A stretch of DNA of 64,000 nucleotides, taken from NCBI GenBank assembly GCA_941918925.1, contig OW799237.1:52812997-52876996 (forward strand), given 5' to 3'. Origin of the DNA: Phyto melanocephala. Lineage: Eukaryota > Arthropoda > Insecta > Diptera > Rhinophoridae. The notes beneath the pieces are model-generated. The model had not been told where the DNA came from and ran no database searches. It saw nothing but the letters and a program-made list of their open reading frames with translations. The translations under genes and the position numbers were made by a program. Shown here one piece after another: positions 33,640-44,512 of this stretch; within the stretch, counting starts at the first letter, position 1, and every line of letters starts with the position of its first letter.

Positions 33640-34118
33640 AATAAACATCCAGAAAATAATATTTCTTAATCTTTCATCTGCGAAAATTTTTGAAAGAGTT
33701 TTGGATGGTCTGAAAATTGCTTCTAACAGTACCTTTGAAGATTTGTTATTACCAGATGAGAAAGCTACGTGGAATTCATTTCGAAAAATTGTATGTAATG
33801 TTCTACGGAACATCAGGAGTCCAAATTACAAAGAAATTGTCCGTGATATGCTTGAAAACGGTTTCAAAATCGGTAAATATTAATTAAATTAATTTTCTAA
33901 TCCATGTATGTTTGTTTTTCTAAATTTCTAATTTTAGGTGGAAAAATTTCACTAAAATACATTTCTTGCATTCGCATTTGGAATTTTTGCCGGAAAACCT
34001 TGATACCATAAGTGACGAGCATGGTGAACGATTTCATCAACAACTTAAGACCATGGAGCAACGTTATCAGGGACTATGGAATGAAAATATGATGGGAGAT
34101 TTTATTTGGTTACTTTAA
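33640..34118 (+). pseudogene. C-terminal piece of unclassified transposon protein, two exons (copy A)
   Basis: Exon 1 contains SSAKIFERVLDGLKIASNST, LLLPDEKATWNSFRKIVCN and NYKEIVRDMLENGFKIG. A 65-bp AT-rich intron with GT at 33873 and AG at 33936-33937 follows. Exon 2 starts GKISLK and then needs a one-base correction to read IHFLHSHLEFLPENL, SDEHGERFHQ and MEQRYQGLWNENMMGDF, ending TAA. SDEHGERFHQ and QRYQGxW are hallmarks of a widespread uncharacterised arthropod protein family. Biochemical function is unknown. The same frameshift is in copy B, so it predates the duplication. Confidence 0.65.
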
Positions 34119-34629
34119 GATAATCAAACTCAGAAAATTATAGGAGACAAAACAAAAATGAAATTATTCCGCCATTTTGTTTTAGACGCCGTCTTGGATT
34201 TTACATTTTTTAATAATTTACTGTATTCAAGGTCAAGCCCTTTCATTTGATATCAATATTGAGGTGGTTCAAGAAGTTACATTTTAAAATACCAGATTTG
34301 GCCCAAATACATATAAATTTATTGTCTGTCACTTTATAGTGGCGGCCAACATGAATTTTAATTTTTTACAGTGCTTCTATTGCGCTATTCAAGTCCTTTT
34401 AGATAATACAAATATTGACTTTCTCGGTTGTCTAGAAGCTAAGAAAATTTATTTTAGTTTGTAAATTTTTGGAATATTGTTTAAAAAAAAAAAAATTTGC
34501 CTATAACTTTACCGATTAGAGCCCGATTTACCCAAAATTTTTCACAAATATCTCTAAAGGCTTATTATATCTACAAATAGGAGCAAAGGTACCTATAAAT
34601 TATTCTAGGGCTGAAAAATTTTCATTTTG

Positions 34630-34892
34630 GTGGTAAAAATATGGGAAATACAAAGGCAATCGTGTTTATTTGCTCACATCTCAGAAAGTTATGAGGCAAT
34701 TGTGCTGAATTTAAATAACGATTCATTTTCGGATATGTCCAAAAGATTAATAGCATACACAGATCTGAGGAACATACAGTTCATTCTAAAAGTTGATTTC
34801 AACCAACACACGCGGTCGGAAATGAAAATTGTAGAAATTACAAACGGAATGACAAAGCTATTTATACCCTTGTGCACTACAGCAGAAGGGTA
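34630..34892 (-). repeat. TATACCC-type repeat, reversed fragment (block A)
   Basis: This is the reverse complement of about 45-330: it carries CAACACACG, TTTCATTTCCGACC in complement, and ends at the hairpin ACCCTTGTGCACTACAGCAG then AAGGGTATA. The long open frames on both strands here (34627-34970) are by-products of the repeat. Confidence 0.75.
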
Positions 34893-35250
34893 TAATAAGT
34901 GGACAGGTGTCTGGTGATATATATATACAAAGACGACAGCAAGCAGCAATATGTCAAGAATAAAATCCATGTGTTCAAATGAAAACGATTATTTTTACGG
35001 CAGCGCGACTGCACAACAGCATTTGCTGCTACTGGCAACTTAGGCTATTTTGATGGGCAGCAATAAATAAATTTAGTGTTGCCATTATAAATATTAAATT
35101 GGAAAAATAAGAACAAAAACTTATTTTTAATATTAAACATAAGAGAACATTACAAGCATACAATAAAGAAATAAATTTATGTGTTTTTATAGTTTTTCGT
35201 GATATTTTTACATTTTTTCTTATCAATAACTTGAACTTTATTCATTACTC
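34893..35250. other. No recognisable feature (block A)
   Basis: The stretch is AT-rich with a (AT)n run near 34918 and no recognised coding or terminal-repeat structure. Confidence 0.4.
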
Positions 35251-36712
35251 AAAAGCCCGGCGCGCGTTGCTACGCCCCTTAATGAATAAAAATGCATTCT
35301 GAATTTAAATTGAATATCAAGTTCAAAAAGCTAAAAATTATAACTTATTTCTTATGGGCGTGGCACTGTCCACTTTTCTAATCATGAAATTGTATAATCA
35401 TGAGAGCTCAATATGTGTGCAAAGTTTCAAATAAATCGATCAAGTGCAAGTAGCTAAATATTATAACTTATTTCTTATGGGCGTGGCACTGTCCACTTTT
35501 CTAATCATGAAATTGTATAATCACGAGAGCTCAATATGTGTGCAAAGTTTCAGAAAAATCGGTCAAGTGCAAATAGCTAAAAATGATAACCAATTTTATA
35601 TGGGCGTGGGACCGCCCACTTTTTACCACCCTTAAATACTCCCTGGAATGTGTACAACAACTTGCCAAAGTTGTTACAGTTACAGTTTCGGAGTCTATAG
35701 CTAACACACACACAGAGTTTCACTTTTATATCTATACTACAAAAGCCCATCGCGCGTTGCTACGCCCCTTAATGAATAAAAACACGTTCAGAATTTTAAT
35801 TGAACATCAAGTGCAAAAAGCTAAATATTATAACTTTTTTAAATGGGCGTGGCACTGCCCTAATCACAAAACTAAATAGTCATGACAGCAAAATATGATA
35901 TGTGTGCAAAATTTCAGAATAAATCGGTCCAGTGCAAGTACCTCAAAATTTTAACTTTTTTATGGGCTCGGTCCCGCCCACTTTTATAATCACGAAATTA
36001 AATAGTCATGACAGCGTAACATGTGTGTGCAAAGATTCAGAAAAATCTATCTAGTGCAAGTAGCTAAAAATGATAACTTATTTATTATGGGCGTGGCACT
36101 GCCCACTTTTCTAATCATGAAAATGTATAATCATGAGAGCTCAAAATATGTAGAAGAAGTATTCGGTGAAGTCAAAGTAGCTGAAAATAATAAAAAAAAA
36201 TTTGGGGCGTGGCACTGCCCACTTTTATAATTACGAAATTGTAATGTTATGACAGCTCAATATGTGTACAAAGTTTTAGAAGAATCGGTCTAGTGCAAGA
36301 ACGTCAAAGTTATAACTTTTTTTTTATGGGCGTGGCCCTGCCCACTTTTTAATCACGAAATTATAAAGTCATGACAGCTCAATATGTGTGCAAAGTTTCA
36401 GAAAAATCGGTCCAGTGCAAGTACCTCAAAATTAAAACTTTTTTAGGGGAGTGGCCCCGCCCACTTTTCTTATCACGAAATTATTTAGTCATGACAGCTC
36501 AATATGTGTGCAAAGTTTCAGAAAAATTGGTCAAGTGCAAGTAGCTAAAAATGATAACTAATATTTATGGGCGTGGCCCGCCCACTTTTTTCCACCCATA
36601 AACACTCCCTGGTATGTGTATCACAACTTACCAAAGTTTGAGCCCGATCGGTTTTACTGTTTCAGAGTCTATAGCTAACACACACACACACACAGAGTTT
36701 CAATTTTATATA
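35251..36712 (-). repeat. Two Helitron-like minisatellite arrays in reverse orientation (block A)
   Basis: Read on the minus strand, each begins with a TATAAAAGTGAAACTCTGTG leader (36712 and about 35740), runs through about 120-bp monomers with GGGCGGGGCCACGCCC cores, and finishes at the GCAACGCGCGCCGGGC tail (near 35262 and 35752). They mirror the plus-strand arrays at 53798-55515. The gypsy cluster lies between these oppositely oriented arrays. Confidence 0.75.
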
Positions 36713-36713
36713 T

Positions 36714-36801
36714 TGTTATAGATTTATTTACATTATAATTTATTTTAGTTGTATTTAGTAGTTTAAGTTACTGTAGTTTATTTGTATTAGTTTATTTAGC
36801 T
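36714..36801 (+). repeat. Gypsy A: remnant of 5' LTR fused to pol leader
   Basis: The remnant starts TGTTATAGATTT and matches the first part of the LTR at 48073, with a 16-bp internal loss. At TAGCT it jumps to CCCATAACCGAGGG, which in copy C lies after gag (50096-50100). The rest of the LTR, the primer site and all of gag are deleted across a 5-bp TAGCT microhomology. Confidence 0.85.
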
Positions 36802-38424
36802 CCCATAACCGAGGGCCCCACAATCTCCATATCAGTTATGCAGCAGAAAAATAGCAACCTTACTGCTTGTGGGTATATCAATGGTCGAAGGCATATTTTT
36901 ACCATAGACACAGGAGCATCGCAGTCTATTATCAGGCCCGATTTAGTAAAGAAAACAATCGAACCGTTATGTGGTGTAAGTCTGCGAACAGCTACTGGGG
37001 AGCCTGCTACTGTCTATGGTAAAATAAACGTAAATGTAACTATTGCCAGCATAAGTGTCAATCATGTATTCATCGTTGCCGATATTGTGGACGAAGTAAT
37101 CATCGGTGCAGATTTTATAATTAGTCACGGCATTAATCTGCATATGGGGCAGAAGGTAATGATTTGGAGAAATGTTGAAATACCCCTAGATGTTAGTTAT
37201 AAAAATAAGGTGCATGTAAGGAAACTAGTTGCTACAGAATATGAGAAAATACCACCACAGCCAGAAAGTGTAGTATGGGCGCGTATAGAGGGAGATTGTG
37301 TGGACAACCGGTTGTGGGTGGTAGAACAAACAGATATAAAAAGTGACTTAATAACAGCAAAAGCCCTTGTCAAAACCAGCAATGACGGAAGAGTTTCTGT
37401 AAGAGTGCTTAACCTTTCCGCCTGTGAAAAAGTCGTCAAGCCAAAATCCGAATTAGGTCAATGTGCTAAAGCTGAGGCAATAATTAACTGCGAAATGTAA
37501 TCGGGTCCTGTCAGTATGTCAAACAAAGAGCAGGAGATGCTAGCCGAATACGTACAGAAGTGGGTTAAAGGATTATCGCCGTCCGATAGGAATAAAGCAA
37601 AACAGCTACTCAGAAAACATGCATCCATCTTCGCTCTGAAAGGTCAACATCAAGGTAGAACACCACTTGTGAAACATCAGATAAATACCGGCGATGCAAG
37701 GCCTATAAAACAAGCTCCTAGAAGTATTCCTCTAGCGAAACGTAATGAAGTCAAACAGCTTGTCAATGAAATGGAGCAGAGTGGAGTAATATAACCTTCT
37801 TCAAGTCCTTGGAGCTCACCGGTAGTTTTGGTTAAAAAGAAAGATGGCAGCACAAGATTTTGCGTCGATTATAGAAAACTGAATGACGTCACTAAGAAGG
37901 ACAGTTATCCACTACCAAGGATAGATGACACTCTGGACACGCTAGCTGAAACAAAATGGTTCTCCACATTAGACCTGCAAAGTGGTTATTGGCAAGTAGA
38001 AATATCTGATAGAGATAAGGAGAAAACAGCTTTTAGTGCAAGTGACGGGCTGTGGAAATTTAACGTGATGCCATTTGGACTATGCAACGCTCCAGTCACA
38101 TTCGAGCGATTAATGGAACGCGTATTAAGGGGACTTCATTGGAAGACATGCCTGGTGTATCTTGATGACATAATTGTCATGGGTAAAAGTTTTGACGATC
38201 ACCTGAAAAATCTAGAAGAAGTTCTTAAACGAATATCAGTGGCTGGACTTAAATTAAGCGCAAAAAAATGTGCATTGTTCCAAAAAGAGGTTAAATACTT
38301 GGGGCATTGAGTCGCAGAGGATGGTATATCAACTGACGAAGATAAAGTTCAAGCTGTGAAGGACTGGCCTCGCCCGAAAAATCTGCATGAGTTACGTAGT
38401 TTTCTAGGCCTCTGTACCTACTAC
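36802..38424 (+). pseudogene. Gypsy A pol: protease, reverse transcriptase, truncated
   Basis: One frame runs from 36838 with three in-frame stops. The protease (FTIDTGASQSI) ends at TAA 37498. A linker frame ends at TAA 37792 (SGVI, stop, [11 protein letters not shown]). The reverse transcriptase carries [42 protein letters not shown] and the catalytic YLDDII, and ends at TGA 38308 (KYLGH, stop, VAEDG). It then reaches LGLCTYY and is cut by the tandem-duplication junction at 38424, so RNase H and integrase are missing. The same three stops occur in copies B and C. Confidence 0.93.
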
Positions 38425-38864
38425 AAATCGGTTTTCTCTAATGTGGCAACACATTCGCCTAGAATACTCTAGAATTAATTTCCTTATTTACAAATGAATA
38501 TATACTAATATACCTATACGTATTAAAAAAAAAACGATCAGACACCTGTCCGCATATTTTATTTCTGCTTTTTGTATAATATTTAAAAAATAATCATCTT
38601 TCCAGGAACTGCATCCTTATCGCTTTCTGAGTTTCCCGTAATTACACTTCAGTATTGCGTGGGTATCTATGTTTTTTCTTGCTGTCCAAAATAATATTGA
38701 GTTTTTTTTTCAAACAAATTTCAAGAATTATTTTTTAGATACTTTTTCGCTTTATAGTTCTTTGGCAATGAAGTTCACACATTCATTGTGAACTCTAGTT
38801 TCATCTCACCGCTTTGTACAATTAGTATTACTCAACAAGTGATTATATATATAAAAATTAAAAA

Positions 38865-38978
38865 ATGAGCAAGAAACTTAGAAAAATGTTGTGTAAAAAT
38901 GAGCCGGATATTTTTTGTTATGAGTGCGGCAAAATTATGACAAAAAATAAACGGCGCACAGAGGAGTATTTGGCCTGA
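38865..38978 (+). pseudogene. N-terminal Cys-motif fragment (copy B)
   Basis: It is identical to 31165-31278: the FCYECG motif, basic tail and early TGA. Confidence 0.45.
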
Positions 38979-39539
38979 AAGCTGGCCAAAATTATTAAAC
39001 GTGTTTTTTGAATTCAGAGTTCTAGTTTTTTGATAGTTTTAGGTGTAGTATGATATAAGAAATCTAGTAGCAGATTTTGAAAAAATTACACTGCGCAACA
39101 AAATTATACTGCGCAAAAAAAATTTTTGTCTCTACTAGAAATAAAAGTATGTGGACTATATGGATTTTGATGCCCTTAATTCAAATCTGTTTTTCGTTTT
39201 TCTCTAGTACGTAAGGATTTGATTTTAAAGGCGTGGCATATTTCACCCCCTAAATCATTGGGTTGCCTAATATATTTAATTATAACTTGTAAACGGGTTC
39301 TCCGATTTTATTAGGAGAAGGATCAGAAGATGCACCGGAAAATTCTGCTTAAGCTAACTAAGCTTAAACGCATTTCTTTTCTATTTATTACTATTTCGAA
39401 GTTATTAAAAATTAAATGGCGAAAAAAAAAATTTTCCTGCAAAATTCGTCAAATTTTTTGTTTTCAAAATGCCATAAAAAAAATTTAAGGACCAAAAATT
39501 TAAATTTTTAAAATTTTCCAAAAGCCACATTCCTAAAGG

Positions 39540-39827
39540 CTATAATACACGGCATGTTTTTTACATCTGACTTCATGAGACATATGTAAATCTACATGTC
39601 TGTCAAAATTGTACTTCTACGCTGACTGCTTTGCGGCAGCAGAGATTTCTGCCAACGACTGATGTTTTGACAAAAGAAAATAAAGCGCCTTCTAATTAAA
39701 ATTTTGTCAGATGTCTCAACACATGTTTTTGTACAGAAGTAATGTTTTAAAGGTAACACACGACATGTTCATATTAGCAGTGGAGAATTTGACAAGTCAG
39801 ATGTAAAAAACATGCCGTGTATTAGCT
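39540..39827. mobile_element. MITE-like element (copy B)
   Basis: Duplicate of 31839-32126, with the same inverted ends and flanking CCTAAAGG / CCTTAAGG. Confidence 0.65.
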
Positions 39828-39862
39828 CCTTAAGGAATAAAAGTCGGTATAAATAGTAAAAC

Positions 39863-40662
39863 TCAATTAACAAATGTTGATTTTAAAGGTTTAAACTGCT
39901 GCAAAACCTCTTCAAGGCATATACATAAGCATGTTGTTGTATGGTCGAGAAGAGCTTGGAGCTTCACTTCCGGTAATGTTTCACTAACGGTTATGGCATC
40001 TTCATTTGGACAAAATTTTTTTTTTGCATGAGTAATGAGTAACATGGATACACATTTTTATTGGCATTGCTTTTTCGTGAGCTATGCATTTACAAAGAGT
40101 GCTAAAGCTCATTTCCTTTATTCACAGGGTTGACTTCAGAAGTTGTTAATGATTGCGTGCAAGTTCTTGCTTTTCTTGGGGATCTCGTTATATCCATTAT
40201 TAATTTAGCCGCATCATTATGTCCCACTGCTCTTTGACTCATGGATGCGGCAAATGTGATCTCCTCTGTTGTTAATTGGTTACGAACTTCTTCCGTTTTT
40301 CTCCGCTTTGTTCTTTCACTAGCTTAATTAAATTCTTTTCGTGGTCGTCCTGAAGACGAACTGCCAAATACTGGTATTGTTACAGTTCCTTCCAGCCATT
40401 TAGCGTTTGTGCTTAAAAAGCGGTCCTCTTTACGTTATGCCAAAAGCCAATATCTTTTAAAACAATTTTTGAAATTTTTTAAACACTGCTTCAGTGCTAA
40501 TATGTCCCCATCCCCTTGACATTTTGCTCAATTTTCTGACCAAAAAATCCAATTTCTCGTCAATGGTTCCAGCATTACATTTTATCACTACTTGAAATAG
40601 CTGTAATCTTGTTACATGTTGACTCGAAGTTACAAAACGGTTTTGATAAAGATTGTGTGCAA
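39863..40662 (-). pseudogene. Minus-strand transposon protein remnant (copy B)
   Basis: Duplicate of 32162-32960. The 60-codon frame at 39863-40045 differs from copy A at one residue (KKKFCPNED instead of KKKCCPNED). All disabling changes are shared. Confidence 0.5.
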
Positions 40663-41346
40663 TAACCCTTTATAAGTATTTTCAAGCGCATGCTCTTATG
40701 CGTTAATTGGATGGTAGGTAGTTTTGTAAACTTATTTGTGTGATAAATGCTTTTAATAATTTTTCTTATAAGGTACGTATATTTATTTTTTTAACATATA
40801 ATGTTTTGTAGAGGAGCTATATAAAAATATCCTTTATGGGCATGTGTGGGACATTCCCTTATAACTATTATGGGATAATAAAGAATTTTTCAAATTTATA
40901 ATTATAGGCAGGTATTAACATTGTTAAGTGTTAAAAGTGATGTGAATAACAGTTAAAATCAATAATTCAAAATACATAGAAGTTTATGACGATATAAATG
41001 TGTAAGAAAAAGTGCCTGATGAGCAAAAATGGAAGAAATGTGCAAATTTTAAAAAATCGTCAAAAACAAAGACGCAAACTTGCGCAAACTTTTTTTTATT
41101 TGTGGTATCAAACATAATTCGTAGAGATGCTAACCTCACTTTCAAAAACCTCTTCTTTTTCTTTTTTTTGCAAAAAAAGTGCATAATTTTTTTTTTAAAC
41201 TTTTGTACGAATTGTTTCAACATGAATATTCAACATATTTCAAATTTTTTTTACTTTCTTAAATAACTTTTGATCAAACCTTTCAGCGAAAAAAAAAAAG
41301 TATTGTTAAACCTTTATTCGTTTGGCCGCACAAAAAATATCAAATA

Positions 41347-41821
41347 AACATCCAGAAAATAATATTTCTTAATCTTTCATCTGCGAAAATTTTTGAAAGA
41401 GTTTTGGATGGTCTGAAAATTGCTTCTAACAGTACCTTTGAAGATTTGTTATTACCAGATGAGAAAGCTACGTGGAATTCATTTCGAAAAATTGTATGTA
41501 ATGTTCTACGGAACATCAGGAGTCCAAATTACAAAGAAATTGTCCGTGATATGCTTGAAAACGGTTTCAAAATCGGTAAATATTAATTAAATTAATTTTC
41601 TAATCCATGTATGTTTGTTTTTCTAAATTTCTAATTTTAGGTGGAAAAATTTCACTAAAATACATTTCTTGCATTCGCATTTGGAATTTTTGCCGGAAAA
41701 CCTTGATACCATAAGTGACGAGCATGGTGAACGATTTCATCAACAACTTAAGACCATGGAGCAACGTTATCAGGGACTATGGAATGAAAATATGATGGGA
41801 GATTTTATTTGGTTACTTTAA
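41347..41821 (+). pseudogene. C-terminal two-exon transposon protein remnant (copy B)
   Basis: Duplicate of 33640-34118. The intron lies at 41576-41640 and the exon-2 frameshift before IHFLHSHLEF is the same as in copy A. An extra A-run change just upstream shortens the open frame (starting 41404). Confidence 0.65.
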
Positions 41822-42333
41822 GATAATCAAACTCAGAAAATTATAGGAGACAAAACAAAAATGAAATTATTCCGCCATTTTGTTTTAGACGCCGTCTTGG
41901 ATTTTACATTTTTTAATAATTTACTGTATTCAAGGTCAAGCCCTTTCGTTTGATATCAATATTGAGGTGGTTCAAGAAGTTACATTTTAAAATACCAGAT
42001 TTGGCCCAAATACATATAAATTTATTGTCTGTCACTTTATAGTGGCGGCCAACATGAATTTTAATTTTTTACAGTGCTTCTATTGCGCTATTCAAGTCCT
42101 TTTAGATAATACAAATATTGACTTTCTCGGTTGTCTAGAAGCTAAGAAAATTTATTTTAGTTTGTAAATTTTTGGAATATTGTTTAAAAAAAAAAAAAAT
42201 TTGCCTATAACTTTACCGATTAGAGCCCGATTTACCCAAAATTTTTCACAAATATCTCTAAAGGCTTATTATATCTACAAATAGGAGCAAAGGTACCTAT
42301 AAATTATTCTAGGGCTGAAAAATTTTCATTTTG

Positions 42334-42596
42334 GTGGTAAAAATATGGGAAATACAAAGGCAATCGTGTTTATTTGCTCACATCTCAGAAAGTTATGAGG
42401 CAATTGTGCTGAATTTAAATAACGATTCATTTTCGGATATGTCCAAAAGATTAATAGCATACACAGATCTGAGGAACATACAGTTCATTCTAAAAGTTGA
42501 TTTCAACCAACACACGCGGTCGGAAATGAAAATTGTAGAAATTACAAACGGAATGACAAAGCTATTTATACCCTTGTGCACTACAGCAGAAGGGTA
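42334..42596 (-). repeat. TATACCC-type repeat, reversed fragment (block B)
   Basis: Duplicate of 34630-34892, identical in the peptide frames on both strands. Confidence 0.75.
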
Positions 42597-42954
42597 TAAT
42601 AAGTGGACAGGTGTCTGGTGATATATATATACAAAGACGACAGCAAGCAGCAATATGTCAAGAATAAAATCCATGTGTTCAAATGAAAACGATTATTTTT
42701 ACGGCAGCGCGACTGCACAACAGCATTTGCTGCTACTGGCAACTTAGGCTATTTTGATGGGCAGCAATAAATAAATTTAGTGTTGCCATTATAAATATTA
42801 AATTGGAAAAATAAGAACAAAAACTTATTTTTAATATTAAACATAAGAGAACATTACAAGCATACAATAAAGAAATAAATTTATGTGTTTTTATAGTTTT
42901 TCGTGATATTTTTACATTTTTTCTTATCAATAACTTGAACTTTATTCATTACTC

Positions 42955-44424
42955 AAAAGCCCGGCGCGCGTTGCTACGCCCCTTAATGAATAAAAATGCA
43001 TTCTGAATTTAAATTGAATATCAAGTTCAAAAAGCTAAAAATTATAACTTATTTCTTATGGGCGTGGCACTGTCCACTTTTCTAATCATGAAATTGTATA
43101 ATCATGAGAGCTCAATATGTGTGCAAAGTTTCAAATAAATCGATCAAGTGCAAGTAGCTAAATATTATAACTTATTTCTTATGGGCGTGGCACTGTCCAC
43201 TTTTCTAATCATGAAATTGTATAATCACGAGAGCTCAATATGTGTGCAAAGTTTCAGAAAAATCGGTCAAGTGCAAATAGCTAAAAATGATAACCAATTT
43301 TATATGGGCGTGGGACCGCCCACTTTTTGCCACCCTTAAATACTCCCTGGAATGTGTACAACAACTTGCCAAAGTTGTTACAGTTACAGTTTCGGAGTCT
43401 ATAGCTAACACACACACAGAGTTTCACTTTTATATCTATACTACAAAAGCCCATCGCGCGTTGCTACGCCCCTTAATGAATAAAAACACGTTCAGAATTT
43501 TAATTGAACATCAAGTGCAAAAAGCTAAATATTATATCTTTTTTAAATGGGCGTGGCACTGCCCTAATCACAAAACTAAATAGTCATGACAGCAAAATAT
43601 GATATGTGTGCAAAATTTCAGAATAAATCGGTCCAGTGCAAGTACCTCAAAATTTTAACTTTTTTATGGGCTCGGTCCCGCCCACTTTTATAATCACGAA
43701 ATTAAATAGTCATGACAGCGTAACATGTGTGTGCAAAGATTCAGAAAAATCTATCTAGTGCAAGTAGCTAAAAATGATAACTTATTTATTATGGGCGTGG
43801 CACTGCCCACTTTTCTAATCATGAAAATGTATAATCATGAGAGCTCAAAATATGTAGAAGAAGTATTCGGTGAAGTCAAAGTAGCTGAAAATAATAAAAA
43901 AAAAATTTGGGGCGTGGCACTGCCCACTTTTATAATTACGAAATTGTAAAGTTATGACAGCTCAATATGTGTACAAAGTTTTAGAAGAATCGGTCTAGTG
44001 CAAGAACGTCAAAGTTATAACTTTTTTTTTATGGGCGTGGCCCTGCCCACTTTTTAATCACGAAATTATAAAGTCATGACAGCTCAATATGTGTGCAAAG
44101 TTTCAGAAAAATCGGTCCAATGCAAGTACCTCAAAATTAAAACTTTTTTAGGGGAGTGGCCCCGCCCACTTTTCTTATCACGAAATTATTTAGTCATGAC
44201 AGCTCAATATGTGTGCAAAGTTTCAGAAAAATTGGTCAAGTGCAAGTAGCTAAAAATGATAACTAATATTTATGGGCGTGGCCCGCCCACTTTTTTCCAC
44301 CCATAAACACTCCCTGGTATGTGTATCACAACTTACCAAAGTTTGAGCCCGATCGGTTTTACTGTTTCAGAGTCTATAGCTAACACACACACACACACAC
44401 ACACAGAGTTTCAATTTTATATAT
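42955..44424 (-). repeat. Helitron-like arrays in reverse orientation (block B)
   Basis: Duplicate of 35251-36712. The (AC)n leader at about 44384-44404 is longer than in block A, and single-base changes are scattered through the monomers. The gap 42597-42954 holds nothing recognisable, as in block A. Confidence 0.75.
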
Positions 44425-44512
44425 TGTTATAGATTTATTTACATTATAATTTATTTTAGTTGTATTTAGTAGTTTAAGTTACTGTAGTTTATTTGTATTA
44501 GTTTATTTAGCT

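Larger units (their letters stand above)
30727..34620 (+). mobile_element. Unclassified element with gene remnants on both strands (copy A)
   Basis: Three protein remnants lie in this stretch: a short Cys-motif exon at 31165 (+), a two-exon C-terminal piece at 33640-34118 (+), and a different gene between them on the minus strand (32162-32960). All three resemble conserved, poorly characterised arthropod transposon proteins that I recall. Exact ends and inverted repeats were not found. A MITE-like insert lies at 31839-32126. The same family left an older fragment at 2817-3430. The left limit is set by the tandem junction and may not be the true end. Confidence 0.6.
30724..38424 (+). repeat. 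Tandem duplication, unit A (about 7.7 kb)
   Basis: The unit runs from AAATCGGTTTT just after the BEL LTR to CTCTGTACCTACTACA inside a gypsy pol. It is repeated in direct orientation as unit B with an offset of 7,699 bp at the left rising to 7,711 bp at the right through small indels. Identity is very high, with only scattered substitutions and homopolymer length changes. Both junctions share ACA, a microhomology. Confidence 0.96.
38428..42324 (+). mobile_element. Unclassified two-strand element (copy B)
   Basis: This is the near-identical duplicate of 30727-34620, with the same three protein remnants, the same MITE and the same frameshift. Slight homopolymer differences only. It adds no new coding content. 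Confidence 0.6.

Noticed and set aside
34627..34970. Overlapping open frames of 96 and 93 codons on both strands, duplicated at 42331-42674
   Set aside because: They fall in the reversed TATACCC repeat; the duplication explains their conservation.
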